From NCBI RefSeq assembly GCF_004217615.1, contig NZ_SHLD01000001.1, positions 5,766,001-5,830,000 of the forward strand: 64,000 nt of DNA. The letters run 5' to 3'. The notes beneath the pieces are model-generated. The model saw only the letters and a list, made by a program, of their open reading frames with translations. It did not search any database and was not told where the DNA came from. The position numbers were made by a program, and so were the translations under genes. Every line of letters starts with the position of its first letter. Positions within the stretch are counted from its first letter, which is position 1. This document shows positions 34,194 to 41,951 of this stretch, in pieces. The DNA comes from Micromonospora kangleipakensis. GTDB lineage: Bacteria; Actinomycetota; Actinomycetes; Mycobacteriales; Micromonosporaceae.

Positions 34194-35876
34194 GTGCGGG
34201 CGGCGAGGCTCACCGGCTGCGCGGCGGCGGCCGTCGCCGTCGCGGTCGCCGTGCTGTCGGTCGCGGCCGTCCGCGCCGATCTGGCCGCCGCGTCCTCCGT
34301 GCCGGCGGACCTTCCGGCGGTGCTGTCGGCCGGCCTGGACGTCGCCGTCGGGCTGGCGTTCGCGTTGGCCGCGCTCGCCGCGGCCGGCAGCGCCGCCCAG
34401 CGGCTACTCGTGGTCGGCACCGGCGCCGCGTGGCTGGCCGGGTCGGTCCTCGCCGAGGCGCGTTCGCTGCACCAGGGCCTGCTGGCCTGCGCGTTGCTGG
34501 CCTTCCCGGTGGGCCGGATCCGTGGCGCGGCAAGGCTCCCGCTCGTTGCGGCGGCCGCCGCCACGGCCCTGCAGCTCGTGCCGCAGGCCGGCGTCGCCGC
34601 GCTCTTCGCCACCGTGGCGGTCGTCGCGTGGGCCCGCCCGCGGCCGGTGCGCGCGGCGTTCCCGGCCGCGGCCGGCGCGCTGCTCGCGGCCGTGCTGCTG
34701 TTCGCCTGGTGGGGCGGACAGGCGCCGCAGCGTTCGCCGGTGCCGCCGCTGGTCGCGTACGAGGCGGCGCTGCTGGCGGTCGCCGCCGGGTTCGTCGCGG
34801 CGACCAGGGCGCCGGAGCGGCTGGCCGACGCGGCGGTGCACGCCACGGAGCACTTGGGGGCCCAGGCTGACGCGGGTACCGGCGTCCCCGGCCTGCGGAT
34901 CGTGCTCGCCGAACTGCTGGGCGACCCGGACCTGCGCATCGACGTGTGGGACCCGGCGGCACGGTGTTATGCCGACCCGCTGACCGGCGCCGAGCGGCCC
35001 TCGGCGGCAATGGAGGCGCTGGATGTACCGCTGGACGGCGCCCCCGCCGCCCGGGTCGTGTCCACGGCGTCGGCGCTGGCCGACCCGGGCACTGCGGCGG
35101 CGGTGCGGACCGCGGTCGGGCTCACGGTCGCCAACCAGCGGCTGCGCGAGGCGCACGAGCGCAGGGTCGAAGAGCTGCGGGCATCGCGGCGGCGGCTGCT
35201 GGCCGCGGCCGACCGGGAACGCGACCGCGCCGCCGCCGCGCTGCGCACCGATGTCATCGCAGACCTGGACCGCGCCGCCGCCGCACTGGAGGGCCGAGCC
35301 GCGGGCGGCGAGGGCGCGCAGGTGCGAGCACTCATCGACGGCGCCGTCGCCTTCATCGCCACGGCGGCGAGCGACGTGCGCCGCATCGTCGGCGGGGCGC
35401 CGCCCTCGGCGCTCGGGGCCGGGCGGCTGCGCGACGCCGTCGGTGCGCTCGCGGCGGCCGCGCCGGTGCCGGTGTCCGTCGACGTCGACCCGGTCTTCGC
35501 GGCCGGCGCGACCGCCGAGACCGCGCTGTTCTACGTGTGCTCGGAGGCGCTCACGAACGTCGCCAAGCACGCCGGCGCGAGCCGCGCCTGGATCCGCCTG
35601 CGCCGCGCGGACGGGCGGCTGGTACTCGAGGTCGGCGACGACGGCCGCGGCGGCGCCGACCCGCACGGCTCCGGGTTGCAGGGCCTGGCCGACCGGCTGG
35701 CGGCGCACGGCGGCCGGCTGAGCGTGGTGAGCCCGGCCGGCGGGGGCACGGTGGTGACGGCGACCGTCGCGGTCAGCCCGGCAGACGGCAGCCCGGCGGG
35801 ACCGTCAACGGCTCCGGCTCCGGCTCCGGCTCCGCCGACGCCGTCCGGCGCACCTCCGCCAGCGACGGCGCGGTGA
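34194..35876 (+). CDS. Histidine kinase-like protein without a canonical phospho-acceptor His
   Basis: 560 residues from GTG (an upstream extension is spurious). Residues ~5-215 contain seven or eight hydrophobic segments. The C-terminal ATPase domain is normal: N-box EALTNVAKHAGASRAW, G1 VGDDGRGG, G2 GSGLQGLADRL. Where NarL-type kinases have R-x-x-I-x-R-D/E-L-H-D, this protein has RERDRAAAALRTDVIADLDR with no His. The gene may be a signalling pseudokinase or regulate the second kinase, encoded 2.5 kb away. The Pro/Ala-rich last 30 residues overlap the opposite-strand gene by 104 bases. Confidence 0.75.
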   Translation: MRAARLTGCAAAAVAVAVAVLSVAAVRADLAAASSVPADLPAVLSAGLDVAVGLAFALAALAAAGSAAQRLLVVGTGAAWLAGSVLAEARSLHQGLLACALLAFPVGRIRGAARLPLVAAAAATALQLVPQAGVAALFATVAVVAWARPRPVRAAFPAAAGALLAAVLLFAWWGGQAPQRSPVPPLVAYEAALLAVAAGFVAATRAPERLADAAVHATEHLGAQADAGTGVPGLRIVLAELLGDPDLRIDVWDPAARCYADPLTGAERPSAAMEALDVPLDGAPAARVVSTASALADPGTAAAVRTAVGLTVANQRLREAHERRVEELRASRRRLLAAADRERDRAAAALRTDVIADLDRAAAALEGRAAGGEGAQVRALIDGAVAFIATAASDVRRIVGGAPPSALGAGRLRDAVGALAAAAPVPVSVDVDPVFAAGATAETALFYVCSEALTNVAKHAGASRAWIRLRRADGRLVLEVGDDGRGGADPHGSGLQGLADRLAAHGGRLSVVSPAGGGTVVTATVAVSPADGSPAGPSTAPAPAPAPPTPSGAPPPATAR

Positions 35877-36861
35877 GCGGGCCGGCGGCGAGCGCATCGA
35901 CGACGGGCTGCACCGCCCGGCGCAGCTCGGCGAGCTGCTCCGGCGACGCCTCGGCGACGCGTACCCCGAGCCGGCACAGCCGCAGCGCGATCGCCGAGTC
36001 GTCGTAGGCGTGGTCGACGGAGGCTCGCACCGCTTCCTGCGCCGCCGACCGCAGCCAGTCGCGCTGCCGCGCGGTCAGCGCGCGGTACCGCTGCCGGCTC
36101 ATGGCGATCACCGGCATCCTGGGCCAGAGCACGACATTGCCGGCGAGCACGGGGAGCAGCGGGCCGTAGCCGTTGCGCGCGTACTGGGCGACGTCCGTCT
36201 CGACCGCCTGCAGGGTGCCCTGGCGCACCAGGTCCGGAAAGCCGTAGCTGGCGTCGACCGGCACGCCGCCGAGAGCCCTGACGGCGTCGGCCTGCACCGT
36301 GTCGTGGAACGTCCGGAACGGGACGCCCCGCCAGTTGCCCGCGTCGGTGAGCGGGGCCGACAGCGACCACGGCCGGCGCAGCGGGCCGACGGCGAGACCC
36401 AGCCCCACCACGCCGGAGCCGTCGAGGGTCGCCAGCAGCACCGCGGTGCCGGGGCCGGAGGCGAGCGCCCGTTGCGCGGCGTAGCTCGTGAGCACGAACG
36501 GAGCGCCGACCGGATCCAGGCCGTGCAGGCCGGCCGCGCCGAAGGCGCGCGTCGCGGGGAAGCCGCCGTCGAGCCTGCCGCCGGCCATGGCGGTGACCAT
36601 GTCCGTCTCGGCCGCCGCCGCCCCGTCGCCGTAGTGGTTGTCGACGTCGATGCGCAGCCGCCCGCCCGACAGGCGCGCCACGGCGTCGACGAACACGCCC
36701 GGCGCGACCAGCTCGCCGTTGGGGTTGAGCGTGTCGATGGTCGCGAACCGCAGCACCGTCACGGAGCTCCCGGTCTTGTCCGCGACACCGGCGGCGTCGC
36801 AGCCCTGACCGGCGGCGACCGCGGCCGTGAGGGCGGCCCAGGCGAACGCCCGGGCCGTCAC
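35773..36861 (-). CDS. TRAP-type (DctP) solute-binding lipoprotein, orphan
   Basis: 362 residues from a GTG that overlaps the preceding stop (GTGA). Signal sequence with lipobox-like AAGQGC. DctP fold: LRFATIDTLNPNGELVAPGV, FVDAVARLSGGRLRIDVDNH, WRGVPFRTFHDTVQADAVRA with the usual carboxylate-binding Arg region, and NVVLWPRMPVIAMSRQRYRA. No DctQ/DctM membrane subunits are present, so transport is unlikely from this locus. A sensing role with the adjacent kinases is inferred. It ends in an acidic EPEPEPEP run antisense to the kinase tail. Confidence 0.8.
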   Translation of the reverse strand: MTARAFAWAALTAAVAAGQGCDAAGVADKTGSSVTVLRFATIDTLNPNGELVAPGVFVDAVARLSGGRLRIDVDNHYGDGAAAAETDMVTAMAGGRLDGGFPATRAFGAAGLHGLDPVGAPFVLTSYAAQRALASGPGTAVLLATLDGSGVVGLGLAVGPLRRPWSLSAPLTDAGNWRGVPFRTFHDTVQADAVRALGGVPVDASYGFPDLVRQGTLQAVETDVAQYARNGYGPLLPVLAGNVVLWPRMPVIAMSRQRYRALTARQRDWLRSAAQEAVRASVDHAYDDSAIALRLCRLGVRVAEASPEQLAELRRAVQPVVDALAAGPLTAPSLAEVRRTASAEPEPEPEPLTVPPGCRLPG

Positions 36862-37511
36862 GCGATACGCGTCCAAGGCTGCACCGTCCATGTGCTCAGC
36901 TCCGGGAATCCCGCCGCGCCGCCGAAGCCGACGTAGTTGTTGAACTGCAGGCCGTTGCCGGCGCGTTTCCAGTCGAAATGGTACGGGTCCTGGGTTCCGC
37001 AGCCCTCACTCTTCTGCGAGTCCGGGACGCAGCCGCTGAGCTTCACGAGCAGCTCCTGGTCGTGCACGAACCAGACCGTGTTGCCTGTGCCGCGCAGCGT
37101 GCCGACCTCGACCACGGCGGGCAGCCGCGGGTCCTTGTTGCCGCACTCGACGCCGGGCGTGCTGGTCGGCACGCACTCGAGCTTGAAGGTGCCGGCCTTG
37201 ACCGTGAGCGTCCACGTCCCGGCGTTGCCGGGGTCGTCGAGGCCGAGCTGCTTCGCGTGGTCGATCGTCAGCTGCGTGCGGTAGACACCGTCGGGCAGGG
37301 CGGAGCGCTCGGCCGGCACCTGCGCACCCGTGGTGGCCGGAGCGGCCGCGGGCGAGGCGGGTGCGGCGCTGGACGGCGGCGCGGCGCCCGTGGGCGCGCC
37401 CGTCGCGCTCGCCGTCGCCGTTTCGGAGGCGCTGCCGGTGCCGCTTGAGCATCCGGCGAGGAGTACGGCCGTCAGCAGCGCCAGCTGCGCTGCCCTGCGA
37501 TGTGCTGTCAT
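36858..37511 (-). CDS. Lipoprotein, tandem copy 1
   Basis: 217 residues. Signal peptide with lipobox LLAGC (Cys ~21), then a Ser/Ala/Thr/Pro-rich linker to residue ~70 and a globular domain (PDGVYRTQLTIDHAKQLGLD, AGTWTLTVKAGTFKLECVP, NTVWFVHDQELLVKLSGC) with four Cys that could form disulfides. The family is not recognised; the fold looks like a small ligand-binding barrel. It is nearly identical to copy 2 just upstream. Its stop overlaps the GTG of the TRAP-type gene. Confidence 0.75.
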   Translation of the reverse strand: MTAHRRAAQLALLTAVLLAGCSSGTGSASETATASATGAPTGAAPPSSAAPASPAAAPATTGAQVPAERSALPDGVYRTQLTIDHAKQLGLDDPGNAGTWTLTVKAGTFKLECVPTSTPGVECGNKDPRLPAVVEVGTLRGTGNTVWFVHDQELLVKLSGCVPDSQKSEGCGTQDPYHFDWKRAGNGLQFNNYVGFGGAAGFPELSTWTVQPWTRIA

Positions 37512-37579
37512 GCGACGGACGTTACGAACCGCGGCCCCGCGTACACCACCGTGGTAGCTCGGTGGCCGCGCCCGGCCCG

Positions 37580-38233
37580 TCACGCGATACGCGTCCAAGG
37601 CTGCACCGTCCATGCGCTCAGCTCCGGGAGGCCCGCCTGGTCGCCGAGGCCGACGTAGTTGTTGAACTGCAGGCCGTTGCCGGCGCGTTTCCAGTCGAGA
37701 TGGTACGCGTCCTCGGGTCCGCAGCCGTCGACCTTCGGCGAGTGCCGGACGCAGCCGCTGAGCTTCACCAGCAGCTCCTGGTCGTGCACGAACCAGACCG
37801 TGTTGCCGGTGCCGTGCAGCGTGCCGACCTCGACCACCGCGGGCAGCCGCGGGTCGTGCGTGCCGCACTCGACGCCGGGCGTGCTGGTCGGCACGCACTC
37901 GAGCTTGAAGGTGCCGGCCTTGACCGTGAGCGTCCACGTCCCGGCGTTGCCGGGGTCGTCGAGGCCGAGCTGCTTCGCGTGGTCGATCGTCAGCTGCGTG
38001 CGGTAGACGCCGTCGGGCAGGGCGGAGCGCTCGGCCGGCACCTGCGCACCCGTGGTGGCGGGAGCGGCCGCGGGCGAGGCGGGTGCGGCGCTGGACGGCG
38101 GCGCGGCGCCCGTGGGCGCGCCCGTCGCGCTCGCCGTCGCCGTTTCGGAGGCGCTGCCGGTGCCGCTTGAGCATCCGGCGAGGAGTACGGCCGTCAGCAG
38201 CGCCAGCCGCGCGGCCTTGCCATGTCCTGTCAT
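37580..38233 (-). CDS. Lipoprotein, tandem copy 2
   Basis: 217 residues, the same length and organisation as copy 1. Differences cluster at the N-terminus and in the last third (ECGTHDPRL for ECGNKDPRL; RHSPKVDGCGPEDAYHLD for PDSQKSEGCGTQDPYHFD). It is the first gene of a three-gene minus-strand unit (copy 2, copy 1, TRAP-type binding protein) divergent from histidine kinase 2. The short region after its stop retains a decayed version of the junction that follows copy 1. Confidence 0.75.
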   Translation of the reverse strand: MTGHGKAARLALLTAVLLAGCSSGTGSASETATASATGAPTGAAPPSSAAPASPAAAPATTGAQVPAERSALPDGVYRTQLTIDHAKQLGLDDPGNAGTWTLTVKAGTFKLECVPTSTPGVECGTHDPRLPAVVEVGTLHGTGNTVWFVHDQELLVKLSGCVRHSPKVDGCGPEDAYHLDWKRAGNGLQFNNYVGLGDQAGLPELSAWTVQPWTRIA

Positions 38234-38342
38234 CGACACGCAGAACGTCTTTCTATGCAGCGGACGTTACGAACCGCGCCCCGCGCACACCACCGTGGTA
38301 GCCCGGTTGGGTGCCGCCGCCCGCCGCCGTACGCTACTTCCT

Positions 38343-39830
38343 ATGATCGACCGGGACGCCTCGGTCGGCAGTGGGCTGATCGGTCTCGGCTGGCTGCTGC
38401 CGGCACTCGCCACGTGGCCGGCGCCGGGCCCGTACCCGCGGGCGGCGCTCCTGGCAGCGGCGCCACTCGCGCTGGCAGGCGTCGCGGTGCTGCTGAACCC
38501 CGTCGGTCGCCGGCGGTGGCTCGCGTGCGGGCTCGCCGGGGTGGCCCTGGTCCTGCACGTGCTCGCCTACGACCCGTTCTTCGACCCAGCCTGCGACCGC
38601 TCCTGCCTCGCGGCGCCGGTCCCGCTCTCCACTGTGGTCGGACCGCGGCAGACGGCACTCCTCGTGACGGCGACGGCGCTCGCGGCCGCCGTCGCGGCGG
38701 TCGGGGCCCGGCGGCCGTTGCCGGTGCGGCTCGCGGGTGCGGGCACCGCGGCACTGACCGTCGCGGCCGTCGGCGCCCCGCTGGCCGGGCGGCCCGGCGC
38801 GGCGGGCGCGCTCATGACCGGTGCGGCCCTCCTCGCCCCGGCGGAGGTCTGGGCGGAGGCGCTGCGCGTGCGGCGCGTGCGCCGGCGGGTCCAGCGGGCC
38901 GTGTCCCAGCTGAGCGGCGACCCGGGTGACCCCGTCGTCGCCGTACACTTCGCGCTGCCCGCCGGGGCCGACGGGCAGCGAGACGTGCACGGCACCGGCC
39001 ACACCGCGGACTCGGTCTGGCTCGACGGCGCCGGGCGGCCCGTGCCGGACGACGGCAGAGCCGCCGCGCTGCTGCTCGATCGCGGCGCGCCCGCGGTGCG
39101 GCTGGTGCTCGGACTGCGGGTGGAGCCGGCCGTCGCGCTCGCCGCGGTCACCCCCGCTGCCCGCCTGGCGCTGCAGAACGCCCGATTGCGCGCGGCCGTG
39201 AACTACCAGCTGGCCGAGGTCCAGGCGTCGCAGCGGCGCATCGTCGAGGCCGCCGACGCCGAGCGCCGGCGCATCGAGCGCGACCTGCACGACGGCGCCC
39301 AGCAGCGGCTGGTCGCCGTCACCATGCAGCTGCGCTCGGCCCGCGCACTTTCCGGCGACGCGGCTTTCGACGCGGCTCTCGTCGAGGCGGAGGAGCATGT
39401 GCGGCAGGCGCTCGCGGCACTGCGCGCGCAGTCGTCGGAGTCGCTGGCGGCGGTCCTCGCCGCCGAAGGGCTCGAGGCGGCCGTCGAGGACCTGGTCGCC
39501 CGTGCGCCGGGCACGGCACGGGCCGACCTCGCCGTCGCGCTGTCCAGCGCGCCGCTCGGCTGGCCGGCGCAGCGGGCCGCGCTCGCCGCCGTCGGCGAGG
39601 CGCTGGACAACGCCGCCCGGCACGCACCGGGCGGAGGGGCAAGGGTGAGCGTCGAGGACGACGGCGACCGGCTCACGGTCCGCGTCACCGACGACGGCCC
39701 GGGCGGTGCGCGGGTCGGCGACGGCCTCACCGCGGTCGCCGACCGCGCCGGTGCGCTGGGCGGCGAGCTGCGGCTGCACAGCCCGCCCGGCGGCGGCACG
39801 ACCGTGGTGGTGAGCCTGCCGTGCGCGTAG
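38343..39830 (+). CDS. NarL-type sensor histidine kinase
   Basis: 495 residues. Hydrophobic segments in residues ~10-180 form the membrane part. The HisKA_3 phospho-acceptor box is complete (AERRRIERDLHDGAQQRLVA), as is the ATPase domain (N-box GEALDNAARHAPGGGARVSV, G1 VTDDGPGG). The Asp and Gln after the His are the expected phosphatase/kinase residues. It overlaps the response regulator gene by 10 bases, so the two are a classical coupled pair. The divergent lipoprotein/TRAP unit is the likely target or signal source. Confidence 0.9.
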   Translation: MIDRDASVGSGLIGLGWLLPALATWPAPGPYPRAALLAAAPLALAGVAVLLNPVGRRRWLACGLAGVALVLHVLAYDPFFDPACDRSCLAAPVPLSTVVGPRQTALLVTATALAAAVAAVGARRPLPVRLAGAGTAALTVAAVGAPLAGRPGAAGALMTGAALLAPAEVWAEALRVRRVRRRVQRAVSQLSGDPGDPVVAVHFALPAGADGQRDVHGTGHTADSVWLDGAGRPVPDDGRAAALLLDRGAPAVRLVLGLRVEPAVALAAVTPAARLALQNARLRAAVNYQLAEVQASQRRIVEAADAERRRIERDLHDGAQQRLVAVTMQLRSARALSGDAAFDAALVEAEEHVRQALAALRAQSSESLAAVLAAEGLEAAVEDLVARAPGTARADLAVALSSAPLGWPAQRAALAAVGEALDNAARHAPGGGARVSVEDDGDRLTVRVTDDGPGGARVGDGLTAVADRAGALGGELRLHSPPGGGTTVVVSLPCA

Positions 39831-40465
39831 TCGTGGCCGACGACGTGATGATCGTCCGCGCGGGGCTGGCGCGGCTGCTCGCCGAGGCGGGAATGCAGGT
39901 CTGTGGCGAGGCGGCCGACGCCGCGGAGCTGCTGCGCCTGGTCGCCCTCACCGGCCCCGACGTCGCCGTCGTCGACATCCGGATGCCACCCACCCACCGC
40001 GACGAGGGCCTCGTCGCGGCCCGCGAGATCCGCGCCCGCCACCCGGCGACCGCGGTGCTGGTGCTCAGCCAGTACGTCGCACCGCGGTACGCCTCCCGGC
40101 TCCTGGCGGACCAGCCTGCGGGCCTGGGCTACCTGCTCAAGGAGCGGGTCTCCGACGTTGCCGTCCTCGCCGACGCGGTGCAGCGGGTCGCCGCGGGCGG
40201 CTGCGTGGTCGACCCCGCCATCGTCCAGCGCCTGCTCGACGCCGCCCGCCCGCCTTCGGTCGCCGCCGGCCTCACCGCCCGCGAGCGCGAGGTGCTCGCG
40301 CTGATGGCCGAGGGCTGCTCCAACGCCGCGATCGCGATGCGCCTGCGGATCCGCGAGCGGACGGTCGAGTCCGTGTGCGCGCAGATCTTCGCCAAGCTCG
40401 GCCTGCCCCCGGACCCGGACGTCAACCGGCGCGTGCTGGCCGCCATCAGGGTGCTGCGGTCGTAG
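39821..40465 (+). CDS. NarL/LuxR-family response regulator
   Basis: 214 residues from GTG. The receiver domain has acidic pocket DD (VVADDVMIV), phospho-acceptor Asp in VAVVDIRMPP and Lys in YLLKERVSD. The C-terminal LuxR helix-turn-helix is LTAREREVLALMAEGCSNAA then ERTVESVCAQIFAKLG. It is phosphorylated by the adjacent kinase and should activate or repress nearby genes. One regulator serves two kinase-like proteins in this cluster. Confidence 0.9.
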   Translation: MRVVVADDVMIVRAGLARLLAEAGMQVCGEAADAAELLRLVALTGPDVAVVDIRMPPTHRDEGLVAAREIRARHPATAVLVLSQYVAPRYASRLLADQPAGLGYLLKERVSDVAVLADAVQRVAAGGCVVDPAIVQRLLDAARPPSVAAGLTAREREVLALMAEGCSNAAIAMRLRIRERTVESVCAQIFAKLGLPPDPDVNRRVLAAIRVLRS

Positions 40466-41375
40466 CGGCCGCAACCTGGTATCGCCGCTCGTGTGTGGCG
40501 CCCTGCAACTCCCGAGTCTGCAGCAAGTGCACCGGGCCGACCGGGATCGAATCCCATGGTCCGGAGTCCGGGACATCGGCGGCTGCTCGGGCGGCGTCGA
40601 ACACCTCGTCGGCGCTGACTGGGTCTTAAACCATGACGGACGACGTGACGCTCACGACCGGCCATCCTTTCCGATCTTGGAAGTGCGCCGCTCGATGACG
40701 CCCTGCAGCCGGGCCGATCCCTCCCGTGGCGCGGCGAGCTGCAGCAGGCCCAGTCCGATGCTGCGGCGGCGCAGGCCCACGCCCCGGCGGTCGGGACGGC
40801 GCAGGGGAGAAGCAAGGGATGGCCCGAGCGGAGAGGCTGGACCTGGTGGTTGTCGAGTGACATCGTCCGGTTCCGTCTGCTGCGCGCCCTGGTAGGCGCC
40901 CGACGGTTTCGGGCCACCTGGCGCGTCCTCGCCACGCTCGAGGTCAAGCGGTCGGCTGCAGGACAACGCTCACTGCGTCCCGGTCGGCGTCGACCCCGTG
41001 TCGGTGCGCGCGTGGTGGGGACGGTGGGAGACCGATGTCGGGAGTACCGGCAGGGATGGGTGGCGCATCAGTGCGACACCTACCGGTTCGCGTCAGGCTC
41101 GTGTCCATCATGATGCACGCGTCGGCGGCGAGGTGGAAGCAGTTCGGGGCGTGCGCATGTTCCCCCGAACGGTCCGCCGCGGCCGGACTGAAGACGGCTG
41201 ACGTGTCATGTCACACGGCTGACGTTCCGATGTCAGATCTGCTGACTTTCAGTGTCACTTCCCGGCGACGTATCTATGTCACTCAACACTTCGGCTTGGA
41301 CGGTGCCAACTTCGTCCGGACGGGACATGCGGGCTGCCGGTTCAGTAACTGGCTGGCCCGGCTGAGGTGCCATAA
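40466..41375. other. ~0.9 kb without a recognisable gene
   Basis: All frames look non-coding. At about 41198-41285 there is a cluster of short GTGACA/TGTCA-type repeats (TGTCATGTCACACGG, TTTCAGTGTCACTTCC, CTATGTCACTCA), like the repeated ends of some IS21-type elements. The region stops abruptly at the DrmA fragment. Confidence 0.45.
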
Positions 41376-41951
41376 GAGCAGTTCCGGCACTACCACGAGA
41401 CGTTCTACGCGCAGGTGGAGGCGCTGTCGGTCACCCCGTCCTCGCCGACGGCTCTGGACCGGGGAATCGACGGGGTGCTGGTCAGCGCGGCCCGGGTGCT
41501 GCAAGCGCACCGCACCGACGGGCTGTCTCCGGAACGGGCCGCGTGGCGGGTCCGGGACGAGCAGGACGCCCTCGCCGCCCTGGTCGATCGGCTCCACGCC
41601 CGAATCCGGACGGCTGCCCAGCTGGACGATCTGATGGCGCAGGCGCACCAACGGCTGATCAACCGGCTGGACCAGTGGAACGCTCGGGGCAGGTACGCCG
41701 GGAAGCTGAGCAAGACCCTGGTGTACGAGCGCACCGGTGACAACGACAGCTACCTGCCGCTGCTGATCAGCCCGGAGAACGCGAAAGCCCACCAGGGGCA
41801 GCCGGACCGCGCGCCGTTCGTCGTCGCGCACTCAATGCGGGAGGTTCAGCCGGAGATCAACCTGCTGGTCAGCCCGCTACCCGAGCGGCTGTTCGTCGTC
41901 GAGCCCGACGACGCGCCGTCCTGGGAGCTGCCCGAAGGAGAGGACGCGTGA
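41376..41951 (+). pseudogene. drmA: DISARM DrmA helicase, C-terminal fragment
   Basis: About 190 residues beginning right after an in-frame TAA: EQFRHYHETFYAQVEALSVT, PTALDRGIDGVLVSAARVLQ and the conserved ending FVVAHSMREVQPEINLLVSP. DrmA is normally a ~1000-residue-plus SNF2/DEAD-type helicase. The whole motor domain is missing. The stop overlaps the GTG of drmB (GTGA). The upstream junction borders non-homologous DNA, so the loss is a deletion, not a frameshift. Confidence 0.75.

Larger units (their letters stand above)
36858..38233. repeat. 722-bp tandem duplication
   Basis: The two lipoprotein genes are offset by exactly 722 bases from start to start and stop to stop, with high identity throughout and no mobile element between. 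Unequal recombination or replication slippage is the likely origin. Confidence 0.85.

Noticed and set aside
36858..38174. Single 438-residue frame across both lipoproteins
   Set aside because: It enters the second lipoprotein out of frame; two separate signal peptides and a 722-bp tandem repeat show two genes.
40466..41200. Small open frames after the response regulator
   Set aside because: No Shine-Dalgarno sites, no motifs, and composition alike in all frames.
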